A DNA stretch of 50,903 bases from Succinivibrionaceae bacterium UBA3769 (lineage in GTDB: Bacteria; Pseudomonadota; Gammaproteobacteria; Enterobacterales; Succinivibrionaceae): assembly GCA_002372325.1 (NCBI GenBank), contig DFFT01000041.1, forward strand, positions 28,181 through 79,083. The letters are read 5' to 3'. The notes beneath the pieces are model-generated. The model did not search any database and was not told the DNA's origin. It saw nothing but the letters and a program-made list of their open reading frames with translations. Every line of letters begins with the position of its first letter. Within the stretch, counting starts at the first letter, position 1. Positions 1 to 8,184 of this stretch are shown here, piece after piece. Both the position numbers and the translations under genes were made by a program.

Positions 1-497
1 CTCAGAATGGAGGGGCTCAGAATGGCGGGGCCAAAGAGCCCAGGGAGAACGCAAGCTTCGTCCGGCACATTGCGGCTACCCTGAAGAACCGGGACAATGT
101 CAAGGCCTTTGCTCTTTCTGTGATTATCGGCTTTGCTCAGGCGGTGGCTCTGATTCCGGGCACCTCCCGATCCGGCATTACCATGACGGCGGGGTATTTT
201 CTGAGGCTGGCTCCGGAAACCGCCGCCCGCTTCAGCTTCCTCTTGTCCATTCCGGTGATTATTCTTTCCGGTCTTATGGGGGTGAAGGATCTTGTTTTCG
301 GGAACGAGGCTGCCGGAGATACGGCTTCCGGCGCCAGTATTCTCATGATTCTTATTGGCACTCTGGTGTCCTTCGGGGTGGCGCTTCTGGTGATCCGGCT
401 CTTCCTGAAATTCCTCACCGGCATCGGTCTTCTGCCCTATGTGATTTACCGGATGATCCTGGGGATCACCTTATTCATCGTGCTGGGATCCGCCTGA
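1..497 (+). CDS. uppP: Undecaprenyl-diphosphatase, 3' part
   Basis: C-terminal part of UppP/BacA, the membrane phosphatase that converts undecaprenyl diphosphate to the monophosphate and so recycles the lipid carrier for peptidoglycan and O-antigen. The reading frame is open from base 3, so the 5' end lies left of the window. Visible are the family signature PGTSRSG (bases about 153-173) in a context like the second conserved motif of E. coli BacA, followed by three hydrophobic segments consistent with the last membrane helices. It ends at TGA 495-497, 31 bases before the convergent cca stop. In E. coli bacA also lies next to cca. Confidence 0.93.
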   Translation, partial: QNGGAQNGGAKEPRENASFVRHIAATLKNRDNVKAFALSVIIGFAQAVALIPGTSRSGITMTAGYFLRLAPETAARFSFLLSIPVIILSGLMGVKDLVFGNEAAGDTASGASILMILIGTLVSFGVALLVIRLFLKFLTGIGLLPYVIYRMILGITLFIVLGSA

Positions 498-528
498 CCC
501 GGACTCTCCTTCCGGGCTTTCGGAGGAC

Positions 529-1791
529 TCAGTAAAGCTCCTCCGAAATGCCCAGCTTCTCCCACAGTCTGATAAGCTCGTCCTGTGCCGTTTTGATAGC
601 CTCCTGCCGCCTTCTGGAAAGCTCGGCCTGAATTGCCGCTCCCTGAAAGCCGTCTTGGATCACCGGCGCCGCGGTGATCTTACAGGCTCTCGCGAAGATA
701 TACACCAGATCGTAGCTGGCAGTGAAATATTTCTGGGTCTCCTTGCCGCGGCCCCGGAAATCGGCCGTGAGGCACTCCGCCAGAACAGATATATTGTGGG
801 GATCCTTGTAGCCACCCATGCGGGAAAACACCCGATCCAGGATTTCCGGATCCTTGGCGGTGATGCGGGAATAGCTGTGGTTTTCTGAAATCTTAATGGC
901 GAAGTCCCGGTAAACCGCGGGGATCTTAAGAGCCTGAGCCAGGGCTTTGATGCGGGGGGCTCCCTTTTCCGTATGCTTTTCATGGGCGGGCCAGCATTCC
1001 GGCGGGGTTTCCAGCTTCCCGAAATCATGGGTAACCATGGCAAACCGGGTAACCGGATTTCCGGTGATGCGGGAAATTTCCCGGAGGGTCAGCATGGTGT
1101 GAGCAAATACATCCTTTTCCGGATGAAAGCCTTCTGGTTCCGGGATCTCCCTGAGCCGGGCCAGATCCGGCATGATGCATTTCAGGGCGCCGGTTTTTTC
1201 GAGAAAAATAAAGTACTGTTCCGGATTATTCGTGTTAAGAGCCTTTTCCGTTTCCCGCCAGACCCGCTCCGGAGTAAGGGACAGGAGTTCTCCCGAGGCC
1301 GCCATTTCCGAGCAGAGCTTTTCCGTTTCCGGAGCTACGGTAAAGCCCCGTTCGTAAAACCGGGCATAGAACCGGGCCAGCCGGAGCACTCTCAGGGGAT
1401 CCTCGGTGAAGGCCGGTCCTGCGTGCCGGAGAATTTTTTCTCTGATGTCCCGGACGCCGTTCAGGGGATCTACGAGATTTCCGGCTTCATCCTCGGCAAT
1501 GGCATTAATGGTAAGATCCCGGCGTTTCAGATCCGCGGCGATGGAGATGTCCGGTGAAAAGTCGCACACAAAGCCGTTATAGCCGTGGCCGCTTTTTCTT
1601 TCAGTGCGGCAAAGAGCGTATTCTTCTCCGGTTTCCGGGTGCAGAAATACCGGAAAATCATGCCCCACCTGCTTGTACCCCAGACTGAGGAGATCCTCGG
1701 GCCGGGCTCCCTCCACGCAGTAATCCCGATCCTTGCTCTTAATGCCTAACAGCCTGTCGCGGACAGCGCCGCCTACCAGATAAATCCGCAT
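529..1791 (-). CDS. cca: CCA-adding tRNA nucleotidyltransferase with HD domain
   Basis: Builds and repairs the 3' CCA end of tRNAs in the cytoplasm. The N-terminus carries the class II nucleotidyltransferase signature YLVGGAVRDRLLG and an RRDLTINA segment. The C-terminal part has an HD-type phosphohydrolase motif (VTHDFGKLE) as in the multifunctional gammaproteobacterial enzyme. At 420 residues it is close to E. coli Cca (412). I chose the ATG at 1791 because GAGGAG lies just upstream and the protein then begins MRIYLVGG. The frame stays open for 63 further codons that resemble no part of the family and run into the gspA start region. It faces uppP head to head at the 3' ends and is divergent from gspA. 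Confidence 0.95.
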   Translation of the reverse strand: MRIYLVGGAVRDRLLGIKSKDRDYCVEGARPEDLLSLGYKQVGHDFPVFLHPETGEEYALCRTERKSGHGYNGFVCDFSPDISIAADLKRRDLTINAIAEDEAGNLVDPLNGVRDIREKILRHAGPAFTEDPLRVLRLARFYARFYERGFTVAPETEKLCSEMAASGELLSLTPERVWRETEKALNTNNPEQYFIFLEKTGALKCIMPDLARLREIPEPEGFHPEKDVFAHTMLTLREISRITGNPVTRFAMVTHDFGKLETPPECWPAHEKHTEKGAPRIKALAQALKIPAVYRDFAIKISENHSYSRITAKDPEILDRVFSRMGGYKDPHNISVLAECLTADFRGRGKETQKYFTASYDLVYIFARACKITAAPVIQDGFQGAAIQAELSRRRQEAIKTAQDELIRLWEKLGISEELY

Positions 1792-1936
1792 AGCTCCTCC
1801 CGGGGGTTTGGTAACAGATTTTTGCAATAATTCGGGATAAACCCGCTTAACAGTGTAAAATATCATCCTTCTACAGACAATAGCATAACGGAAATCGGTG
1901 TCGTCAGCGCCGCTACTTGCAGACAAAGGTTTAGCC

Positions 1937-4681
1937 ATGTACAAAAGTTTTTTTGGATTAAGCGAGCTTCCCTTCAGCATCTCTCCTAATCCTAAATACT
2001 TTTATCTCAGCAGTCATCACAAGGAAGCCCTGTCCATGCTGCGGCACGGCATTGCGGATTCCGGCGGCTTTGTGCTTTTCACGGGAGAGGTAGGCACCGG
2101 CAAAACGGTTATACTGAGAACTCTTTTGAATACCCTGCCTGAGGATATTGCCTCGGCGGTGATTTACGACCCGGCTCTCCCGCTTCTGGAAATGCTGGAA
2201 AAGATCTGCGAGGAGTTTGGCATCGGCATCCCGGAGAATGCCGGCAAAAGAGCGCTCACTGACCTTATCAGCGATTTTCTCAAGGGCTTGCACGCTCAGG
2301 GCAAGAGGGCGGTGCTTCTGATAGACGAGGCCCAGCTGATTCCGGATGACGTGGTGGAGCAGGTCAGGCTGCTCACCAACATTGAAACCGACAACAAAAA
2401 AATTCTGCAGGTGATTCTGGTAGGGCAGCCGGAGCTTCAGGAAAAGTTCCGGAAATCCCATATGCGGCAGGTGGCCCAGCGCATTACCGCCCGGTTTCAT
2501 CTTCTGCCTTTGTCTCAGGAGGAGACGGATGCCTATCTTAGGTACCGGATGCAGGCGGCGGGCTGCGTGCAGATAATTTTCACGAATGCGGCGGTTTTTG
2601 AGCTCTATCGCTGCTCCCGCGGCATCCCCCGCATTATCAACGTGGTGGCGGATCGGGCTCTTCTGGCGGCCTTTGTGGATCGTTCCTCAAAGGTGGAGCG
2701 CCGCCATATGAAGCGGGCTATCCGGGAGGTTCTGGGCACCAGGACTCCCTGGGAAGCCATTCGGGATCGCCTTAAGACTCTCGAGTTTGCCGGCAAGCTG
2801 GCGCCCCTGGCGGTGATGATTGCGGTTCTGGCCGGAGCCGGGTACTTTTTGGGGACGCTTTCCGGAAAAGCTCCGGAGGAGTTTTCCGAACAGGAGACTG
2901 TGGCCGAGCTCCGATCTGATCCGGACGTCAGGGCTCTCCAGACAGAGCTTCAGGATCTCCGCCGGAAGCAGAAAACTCTGGAAGCGGAAAAGCGGGAGCA
3001 GACCCGGTTTGCCGCTGATATTCTCAATAACAGCTTTGAGGAATCCTCCTGGAAGAACCTGGTGCAGCTCTGGGGGGTAACCAGCGTGCCCGATGACCTC
3101 CGGGAGGCCTGGAAGTATCTCGCGGCTTTGGGGTACCGCTGTCTCAGGGGCAAGTCCGCTCTGAGCGATCTCGAGCGCTATAACGTGCCGGCAGTGGTGC
3201 AGCTTATGGATAAAAAGCTGACGCCTTTCTATGCGGTGCTGCTCCGGATGAACGAGCAGTATGCGGTGATTCTGATGAACGGCCGGGAATGGATTATGCC
3301 CCGGGAATGGCTGGAGGATTCCTTTGAGGGGGATTTCACCATTATCTGGCCCCTTCCGGACGGTTTTGCCGAGGTGGATGAAAACAGCTCTCCCAGGGCT
3401 CAGGAACTGGTGTTTGACATGCTCAGGCGCTACGATTCCGGTTCCGGGGATCCCTTCGTCTCCTGGGATGCTGACGTGCAGAATATGGTTTCATCATTTC
3501 AGCAGGATAACGGGCTTCCGGAAACCGGAACGGCCGATATTGAAACCCTCTGGGCTCTTTTGCCGTACGCGGACACCATGAATCCTCTTTATAACCAGTA
3601 TATTCTGCCGGAGGATCTGGAGAGAGCCAGGCACAGCTACAGAATAGCGCAGCGGGCTTCTGAAAATGCCGCGGATTCCGGAAATGCGGCCGGAACAGAG
3701 GAAAATACCCCGGACACCCCATCCCCGGCGGATCTGATGCTGGAGGAGCTTCTTAACGAAACGGACGGAAGCGCCGGAGGAGACAGCGGTAAAAACACCG
3801 CGGCAAAGCCTGAAACGGAAAAAACAGAGGTAACAGAAACAGTTAAGCCGGAAGGAAAAACCGCCGGCAGCGCGGGAACCGTTTACGGAGAGCCGGGATC
3901 CGCAGCCAGCGAACCAGACATAATTTCGCAGGAACCGGAAAATACCGTAAAACCGGAAGCTCCGGCTCCGAAGAATAATGACGTCAACCCTGAAAAGATG
4001 GCTCCTGCCGCGCCCCCTCAGGATGCTCCCGCCTCTCCTGAAAAGGAGGTTCCCTCCAGCGGCGTTATCAAGGCCGTCCTTCCGGAGGAGGTCAGAGACC
4101 GTACTCTTAACGGGGTAAATCTCAGAACCGAGGCCCTCTCCCGCGCCAAAGAGGAAGCCGCCGCCAAATCCTCCGGGAAAAAGCCCGGAAAACAGGAAAG
4201 CGGCAAGACCGGCAAAACGGATAATGCCAAGACTGAGAACAAGTCAGGCAAAGATGCCGGGAAAAAAGACACGGGGAAGGAAAACGGAAAAAATGCCGGG
4301 AAATCCGCTGGAAAAACTCCCGTTAAAAATGCTGACAACAAAACTCCTGAAGGAAAAAGCTCCTTAAATCAGGAGAAAGGCAAAACAGCTCCGGCTGACC
4401 CGGAAAAGGCTCCTCCTTCGGCTGATGCCGGATCGGCGGCTCCGGCCATGAAAAATGCGGTTCCGGGGGATAAGGCTGATAACACTGCTTCTGCCAAATC
4501 GGTTCCCGAAAAATCCGCAAGTGAAAATGCGCCGGCGCCGGGAACCTCCGGAAAGACTCCGGCTTCGGCCGGAGAGGATGATTCCGGCATGGGACTGGAC
4601 AGACTGCATGTTCTGGAAAACGAGGTCGGGAGTTCCGGGACAACGGCTCCGGACATTGATACTGCCAGGGGAGGAAAGTAA
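1937..4681 (+). CDS. gspA: GspA/ExeA-type AAA ATPase with peptidoglycan-binding region
   Basis: Inner-membrane ATPase of the ExeA/GspA family, which with GspB helps assemble the type II secretion secretin through the peptidoglycan. Using the ATG at 1937 (protein begins MYKSFFGL) it has 914 residues. The cytoplasmic AAA domain has Walker A GEVGTGKT at about 50-57 and a Walker B-like LLIDEAQL near 130. One membrane segment follows at about 288-308. The periplasmic part contains a C39-peptidase-like fold segment (about 400-500, PAVVQL) and a peptidoglycan-binding module (about 511-545). Unusually, the last 340 residues are low-complexity Ala/Pro/Glu/Lys-rich sequence, making it much longer than typical ExeA (about 550). 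The upstream in-frame ATG at 1898 is disfavoured because MYKSFFGL is the usual family start. gspB follows after 2 bases. Confidence 0.88.
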   Translation: MYKSFFGLSELPFSISPNPKYFYLSSHHKEALSMLRHGIADSGGFVLFTGEVGTGKTVILRTLLNTLPEDIASAVIYDPALPLLEMLEKICEEFGIGIPENAGKRALTDLISDFLKGLHAQGKRAVLLIDEAQLIPDDVVEQVRLLTNIETDNKKILQVILVGQPELQEKFRKSHMRQVAQRITARFHLLPLSQEETDAYLRYRMQAAGCVQIIFTNAAVFELYRCSRGIPRIINVVADRALLAAFVDRSSKVERRHMKRAIREVLGTRTPWEAIRDRLKTLEFAGKLAPLAVMIAVLAGAGYFLGTLSGKAPEEFSEQETVAELRSDPDVRALQTELQDLRRKQKTLEAEKREQTRFAADILNNSFEESSWKNLVQLWGVTSVPDDLREAWKYLAALGYRCLRGKSALSDLERYNVPAVVQLMDKKLTPFYAVLLRMNEQYAVILMNGREWIMPREWLEDSFEGDFTIIWPLPDGFAEVDENSSPRAQELVFDMLRRYDSGSGDPFVSWDADVQNMVSSFQQDNGLPETGTADIETLWALLPYADTMNPLYNQYILPEDLERARHSYRIAQRASENAADSGNAAGTEENTPDTPSPADLMLEELLNETDGSAGGDSGKNTAAKPETEKTEVTETVKPEGKTAGSAGTVYGEPGSAASEPDIISQEPENTVKPEAPAPKNNDVNPEKMAPAAPPQDAPASPEKEVPSSGVIKAVLPEEVRDRTLNGVNLRTEALSRAKEEAAAKSSGKKPGKQESGKTGKTDNAKTENKSGKDAGKKDTGKENGKNAGKSAGKTPVKNADNKTPEGKSSLNQEKGKTAPADPEKAPPSADAGSAAPAMKNAVPGDKADNTASAKSVPEKSASENAPAPGTSGKTPASAGEDDSGMGLDRLHVLENEVGSSGTTAPDIDTARGGK

Positions 4682-4683
4682 TT

Positions 4684-5604
4684 ATGTCACTTTTTTCAGA
4701 AGCGGACAGCCTCAGGAACGAGCCCTCCGGCATAGATCTTTTGCCCGGAAGAGATCACCGCATTGTGTGGTTCTGGAGAGGTGTCTTCGGGATTGCGGCA
4801 CTGGCTGCCGTTACCGGCGGGTACTATGCCGGGCATAGGAGCAGCGCGGGGGAATACGCAGCCTTTTATCAGGAGCAGAAGGCTCAGGTAATGGCCGGAC
4901 TCCGGGATTCCGCCGCCAGGCTGAGAACGGAAACCGCAGCCAGTGAGAATGCGGATTATCCCTTTATCGGGAAACCTCATATTCATAATTTCAATATCCG
5001 CTACAATGAGGATGAGTTTTCTGTCTCCAGCGGAGATCCCCGGAAGACTGATGCCCGGACGGAGAACAGAGGCGGCTTTGACTCTGATGATTACGATGAC
5101 CCTGCTGCCGTGACGGCCCGGAAGAAGCCCAAGTCCGATACGGGGAACACGGCGCGGACTTCTGAAACCGCCGTCCCTGAAAAGAAACCCGAAAGAAAAC
5201 CCGAAGCGCGGCAGGACGGCCGGGGGGATAACCGGGTGGAAACCAAAAAGCTTTCGGTTCAGGATCTTTTTTATGAGGCCGTGGAGAGCACCGGCGGCAT
5301 GGATTCGTTCCAGCCGGAGGCCGGGAGATCCCAAAAGGCCCGGGATAAGAAAATGTCTCAGGAAGCCATGCCCCTGGGATCGCTTCCGGACAGCATAAAG
5401 AGTCAGGTACCGTCCTTTGTCTATAATGCCCATAACTATTCCACCGACAGCGCCCGCCGTTCCGTGACTCTTAACGGCGTCAGCGTCAAGGAGGGCGGCC
5501 GGTTCCGCAATCTTGACGTGGTGAAGATCGGCGAGGATTATGTGGTGTTCCGGGTGCAGGGGCAAAGCTTCAGCTGGAAGGCCATGGATGACTACCGGCA
5601 GTGA
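4684..5604 (+). CDS. gspB: GspB/ExeB-like secretin assembly protein
   Basis: Partner of the preceding ATPase. In Aeromonas ExeA and ExeB form an inner-membrane complex needed to place the ExeD secretin. The 306-residue protein has a short cytoplasmic N-terminus and one membrane segment at about 29-51. A charged, poorly conserved linker of about 180 residues follows, then a C-terminal T2SSB-type domain (about 235-302) with the pattern YNAHNYSTD...RSVTLNGVSVKEGG...VVKIGEDYVVF, typical of GspB. The start lies 2 bases after the gspA stop, so the two are one operon. The linker is low complexity like the gspA tail. No other type II secretion genes are in the window, so assignment to that system rests on family membership. 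Confidence 0.85.
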   Translation: MSLFSEADSLRNEPSGIDLLPGRDHRIVWFWRGVFGIAALAAVTGGYYAGHRSSAGEYAAFYQEQKAQVMAGLRDSAARLRTETAASENADYPFIGKPHIHNFNIRYNEDEFSVSSGDPRKTDARTENRGGFDSDDYDDPAAVTARKKPKSDTGNTARTSETAVPEKKPERKPEARQDGRGDNRVETKKLSVQDLFYEAVESTGGMDSFQPEAGRSQKARDKKMSQEAMPLGSLPDSIKSQVPSFVYNAHNYSTDSARRSVTLNGVSVKEGGRFRNLDVVKIGEDYVVFRVQGQSFSWKAMDDYRQ

Positions 5605-5703
5605 GCTCAGCGGATAAAGTACTGCGCCCTGCGAAGGCTTCATAGCCGGAGTCCGGACTTCTTTTGCTGACAGAGGCTTCTTTGGCTGCGGAAACGTGAG
5701 CCC

Positions 5704-5748
5704 TTAAAAAAGAAAACGGCCGCAAGATAAGGTCTTGAGCCGTTTTCA
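5704..5748. terminator. Bidirectional terminator between gspB and ygiM
   Basis: GAAAACGGC (5712-5720) pairs with GCCGTTTTC (5739-5747), and an inner CAAGA/TCTTG stem extends the hairpin. On the minus strand it is followed by a run of six U, so it is a strong terminator for the ygiM-like gene. On the plus strand, after gspB, the U tract is shorter. Confidence 0.85.
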
Positions 5749-5778
5749 TGAAGACATCAGCATCCGAAGTCCGCAGGA

Positions 5779-6621
5779 TTAATAATCATCATCGCGTCTT
5801 CTTCTGGGCCGGGGGAGATATACCAGAATAACCCCCATAATGGCGCCGGCTCCGGCGATAAGACCGCCGTTTTTCCACCAGCGGATCTGCATCTCCTGCT
5901 CTCTGGTTTTGAGCTGAGCATCCAGATCGGCTTTGAGAGCCCGGGCTTCCTTAAGCTCCTCCACCTGGGACAGCTGTTCCCTTTCCAGAGCGGCGTGGGC
6001 GGTTTTGATCTGTTCCAGCTCCTTTTTCACCGCACGGAGTTCCTTGACGCTTTCGCTGTCAATATGCTCCAGCTTGTATTTGAGCTCGGCGTTTTCCTTG
6101 GCGAGTTCCTCAGCCTGATAACGGAAGCTCTTTTCAGACTGCACGTACTTTTTAGGGATCCAGGCTTCCTGTCCGTTGGGTTTGATTACCTGATAGTAAT
6201 TCTTCTTTTCGGAAATAAACTCCAGACGATCTCCGGGACGCACGGTGCCGATAAGCTTGTACTCCGTGCCGGGGCCTCTGGTTGTCCAGATTCCTTCGTT
6301 TTCAGTAACGTAAACATACTTTCCGGAAGATTCGGCAGAGCGCTGGTTATCAGTAGAGGAGTTTTCCGGAGCGGCGTTTTCTCCGGAAGGCTCGGGAGCG
6401 GTATTATCAGCGGGGGCTGATTTTGCGGGAGCTGCTGCCTTCTGTTCGGAAACTTCTGCAGGAACCGGAACTGTATTTCTGGCTTCGGCGGCTTTTTTTG
6501 CCAGCACTTCATCCCGGGTCGGGATTTCGATGGCCTCCGGAGCCAGCTCTGCCAGAGCGGTTTCTGCCATAAGGGCTCCGGCAGTCAGTGTCAGCAGCAG
6601 GGCTGTTTTAACTTTTTTCAT
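5779..6621 (-). CDS. ygiM: YgiM-like SH3-domain anchored periplasmic protein
   Basis: TIGR04211-type protein: N-terminal signal sequence (about residues 1-24, ending ALA), a bacterial SH3 domain at about 100-165 (pattern YVTENEGIWTTRGPG...WIPKKYV), a long coiled coil (about 170-245), one membrane helix (about 250-270) and a short Arg-rich cytoplasmic end. The domain order matches E. coli YgiM, whose molecular role is not firmly established; SH3b domains usually bind cell wall. Start chosen at 6621 because AGGTG lies 5 bases upstream; the in-frame ATG at 6639 has no ribosome site. In E. coli ygiM is directly next to cca; here the gspAB pair lies between them. Confidence 0.88.
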   Translation of the reverse strand: MKKVKTALLLTLTAGALMAETALAELAPEAIEIPTRDEVLAKKAAEARNTVPVPAEVSEQKAAAPAKSAPADNTAPEPSGENAAPENSSTDNQRSAESSGKYVYVTENEGIWTTRGPGTEYKLIGTVRPGDRLEFISEKKNYYQVIKPNGQEAWIPKKYVQSEKSFRYQAEELAKENAELKYKLEHIDSESVKELRAVKKELEQIKTAHAALEREQLSQVEELKEARALKADLDAQLKTREQEMQIRWWKNGGLIAGAGAIMGVILVYLPRPRRRRDDDY

Positions 6622-6725
6622 GTTCACCTGGGTTCTCATCTGGTTATCGAAAAAACGGGCCTATTCTACTAAAAAAGGAGTTAAAAGGCTATTGATGGTG
6701 AATCCGGATAAGAAAAGCAGGAATG

Positions 6726-7064
6726 CTAATTGCCCCTTCTGGCATTGTCAGGATTGTCCGCAGGGGCGGAAGCCTCTTTTTTCAGGAGCAGTTCAAATTC
6801 CGAAGGGGTTATCCCGAGATACGCTATGGCTTCTTCCCTGGTGATGTTTTTTTCCAGGTAGTGGGTAATAATTGCTCTGTCACGGCCTTCTTCAATGGCT
6901 TCGTAAAAGCCTTCATGCAATGATTTATGGTAAAGCTCATTCCAAAGCTCGAAAATTCGCTTTTTGTCCAGGACGCCGTTATACCAGGATTCCCAGAGTT
7001 CAGTTTTGATCTCAGCAATTCTCCTTGTTTCTTCTGTCATGGGGGTTTTTTTGTTGTATTTCAT
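6726..7064 (-). CDS. Short paralogue of the Rpn C-terminal region (1)
   Basis: 112-residue protein with no nuclease core. Its last 45 residues (DRAIITHYLEKNITREEAI...LGITPSEFELLLKK) match the C-terminal end of the full-length Rpn-family protein encoded at 8185-9216. The first 60 residues (ELWNELYHKSLHEGF) resemble the other two short genes. Start chosen at 7064 because TTGGAG stands 8 bases upstream, the same arrangement as in the next gene. It is the most diverged of the array, and its codon use is less CCGG-rich than the flanking ygiM. Inference: either a decaying remnant of tandem duplication, or a stand-alone regulator comparable to the internally started small Rpn proteins of E. coli. 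No function can be read directly. Confidence 0.65.
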   Translation of the reverse strand: MKYNKKTPMTEETRRIAEIKTELWESWYNGVLDKKRIFELWNELYHKSLHEGFYEAIEEGRDRAIITHYLEKNITREEAIAYLGITPSEFELLLKKEASAPADNPDNARRGN

Positions 7065-7169
7065 TAGAAACTCCAATTGTGTAACTTGCCTGAACGGTAA
7101 CTTGCCTGGACAACAACATCTAAACAAGGCAGGAGCAATAGCTGCAAGAGGGAATGCCGTAATGGTATT

Positions 7170-7520
7170 TTATTGAACAGACTGTTCCTGATTTTTCAGC
7201 AGATGTTCAAATTCTGAAGGAGATATTCCGAGATGCTTTATGGCATCTTCTCTGGTGATGGTTTTTGCATTATAGAGAGCGAGAATTGTTCTTATGCCGC
7301 CTTCTTTCACATTTTCTTCGTATCTTTCTTTCATGATTTTTTCATATTTCTCTTTCAGGACTTTTTCATGCTGTATTTTAAACCTTTCTTCGAAGCCCAT
7401 TTCAAAAGCTTTTATACGAAGTTCAGTAAAAAGATCTAAAAATAGCTGTTTGTCAAAAATTTCGTTATCGGCATATTCTCGCAGTTCATTTTTTATTTCA
7501 GAAGTCGTCCTTATTTTCAT
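7170..7520 (-). CDS. Short paralogue of the Rpn C-terminal region (2)
   Basis: 116-residue protein that shares the C-terminal signature (KTITREDAIKHLGISPSEFE) with its neighbours, preceded by a predicted helical region rich in Lys and Glu (EKVLKEKYEKIMKERYEENVKEG). No PD-(D/E)XK residues are present. The start at 7520 is preceded by ATGGAG 8 bases upstream, the same spacing as the gene to the left. It is closest to the next gene (7654-8046): the DNA of the last 80 codons is nearly the same, so the duplication is recent. It may be an accessory or inhibitor of the nuclease, or simply duplication debris kept in frame. Confidence 0.65.
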   Translation of the reverse strand: MKIRTTSEIKNELREYADNEIFDKQLFLDLFTELRIKAFEMGFEERFKIQHEKVLKEKYEKIMKERYEENVKEGGIRTILALYNAKTITREDAIKHLGISPSEFEHLLKNQEQSVQ

Positions 7521-7653
7521 GAGAAGCTCCATTGTTTAATCGGCAGAAACGACGCGGACAGAATGCGGAGATGTTCCGCTGTATGTGTTATTTTTCGTAA
7601 ACCGGAGATGATGGGCCGCGGAGATGTTTGACAGGTATGCTGAGCGGATATCT

Positions 7654-8046
7654 CTATTGAACGGCTGTCTCCTGATTGCTCAGCAGATGTTCAAATTCCG
7701 CAGGAGTTATTCCGAGATGTTTTATGGCATCTTCTCTGGTGATGGTTTTTTCTTTATAGAGGGCGAGAATTGTTATTATGCAGCCTTTTTTCACATTTTC
7801 TTCATATCTTTCCTTCATGATTTTTTCACACTTTTCTTTCAGGATCTGTTCATAGGTTTCTTTAAATGATATTTCAAAGCTAAATTTAAAGCCTTCTTCA
7901 AAAGATTTTGCGTGAAGCTCATTTATAAGGTCGAAAAATTGCCATTTATCCAGGATGTCGTTGTCCCAAAATTTTCGCAGTTCTTTTTGGATATCATCAA
8001 TCGTCATTGCTGACGGTATCATGAGCGCTAATCGACCATGTATCAT
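7654..8046 (-). CDS. Short paralogue of the Rpn C-terminal region (3)
   Basis: 130 residues using the ATG at 8046, which has AGGAA immediately upstream. In-frame ATGs at 8022 and 8007 are possible but have no ribosome site. From MTIDDIQKELRKFW onward it aligns with the gene at 7170-7520, including the ILDKWQFFDLINELHAKSFEEGF region and the final ITREDAIKHLGITPAEFEHLL. It lacks the nuclease core. It is separated from the full-length Rpn gene by about 140 bases that share fragments with the spacers between the short genes (CGTAAAC..., GAGCGGAT, TCTATTGAAC), evidence that gene and spacer were duplicated as a unit. Confidence 0.62.
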   Translation of the reverse strand: MIHGRLALMIPSAMTIDDIQKELRKFWDNDILDKWQFFDLINELHAKSFEEGFKFSFEISFKETYEQILKEKCEKIMKERYEENVKKGCIITILALYKEKTITREDAIKHLGITPAEFEHLLSNQETAVQ

Positions 8047-8184
8047 TTTCCTATTCCGTAAACTTCGTTGTGAAAAACAGTGCGGGAAGAGCCGCTCAGA
8101 GTGTTAAAGAACAAAATGGAGTGGCTATGTTCCGTATCATAAGCCTGAGCGGATGCTAAAGAGGTATATGCTGTAAGGAGAACT

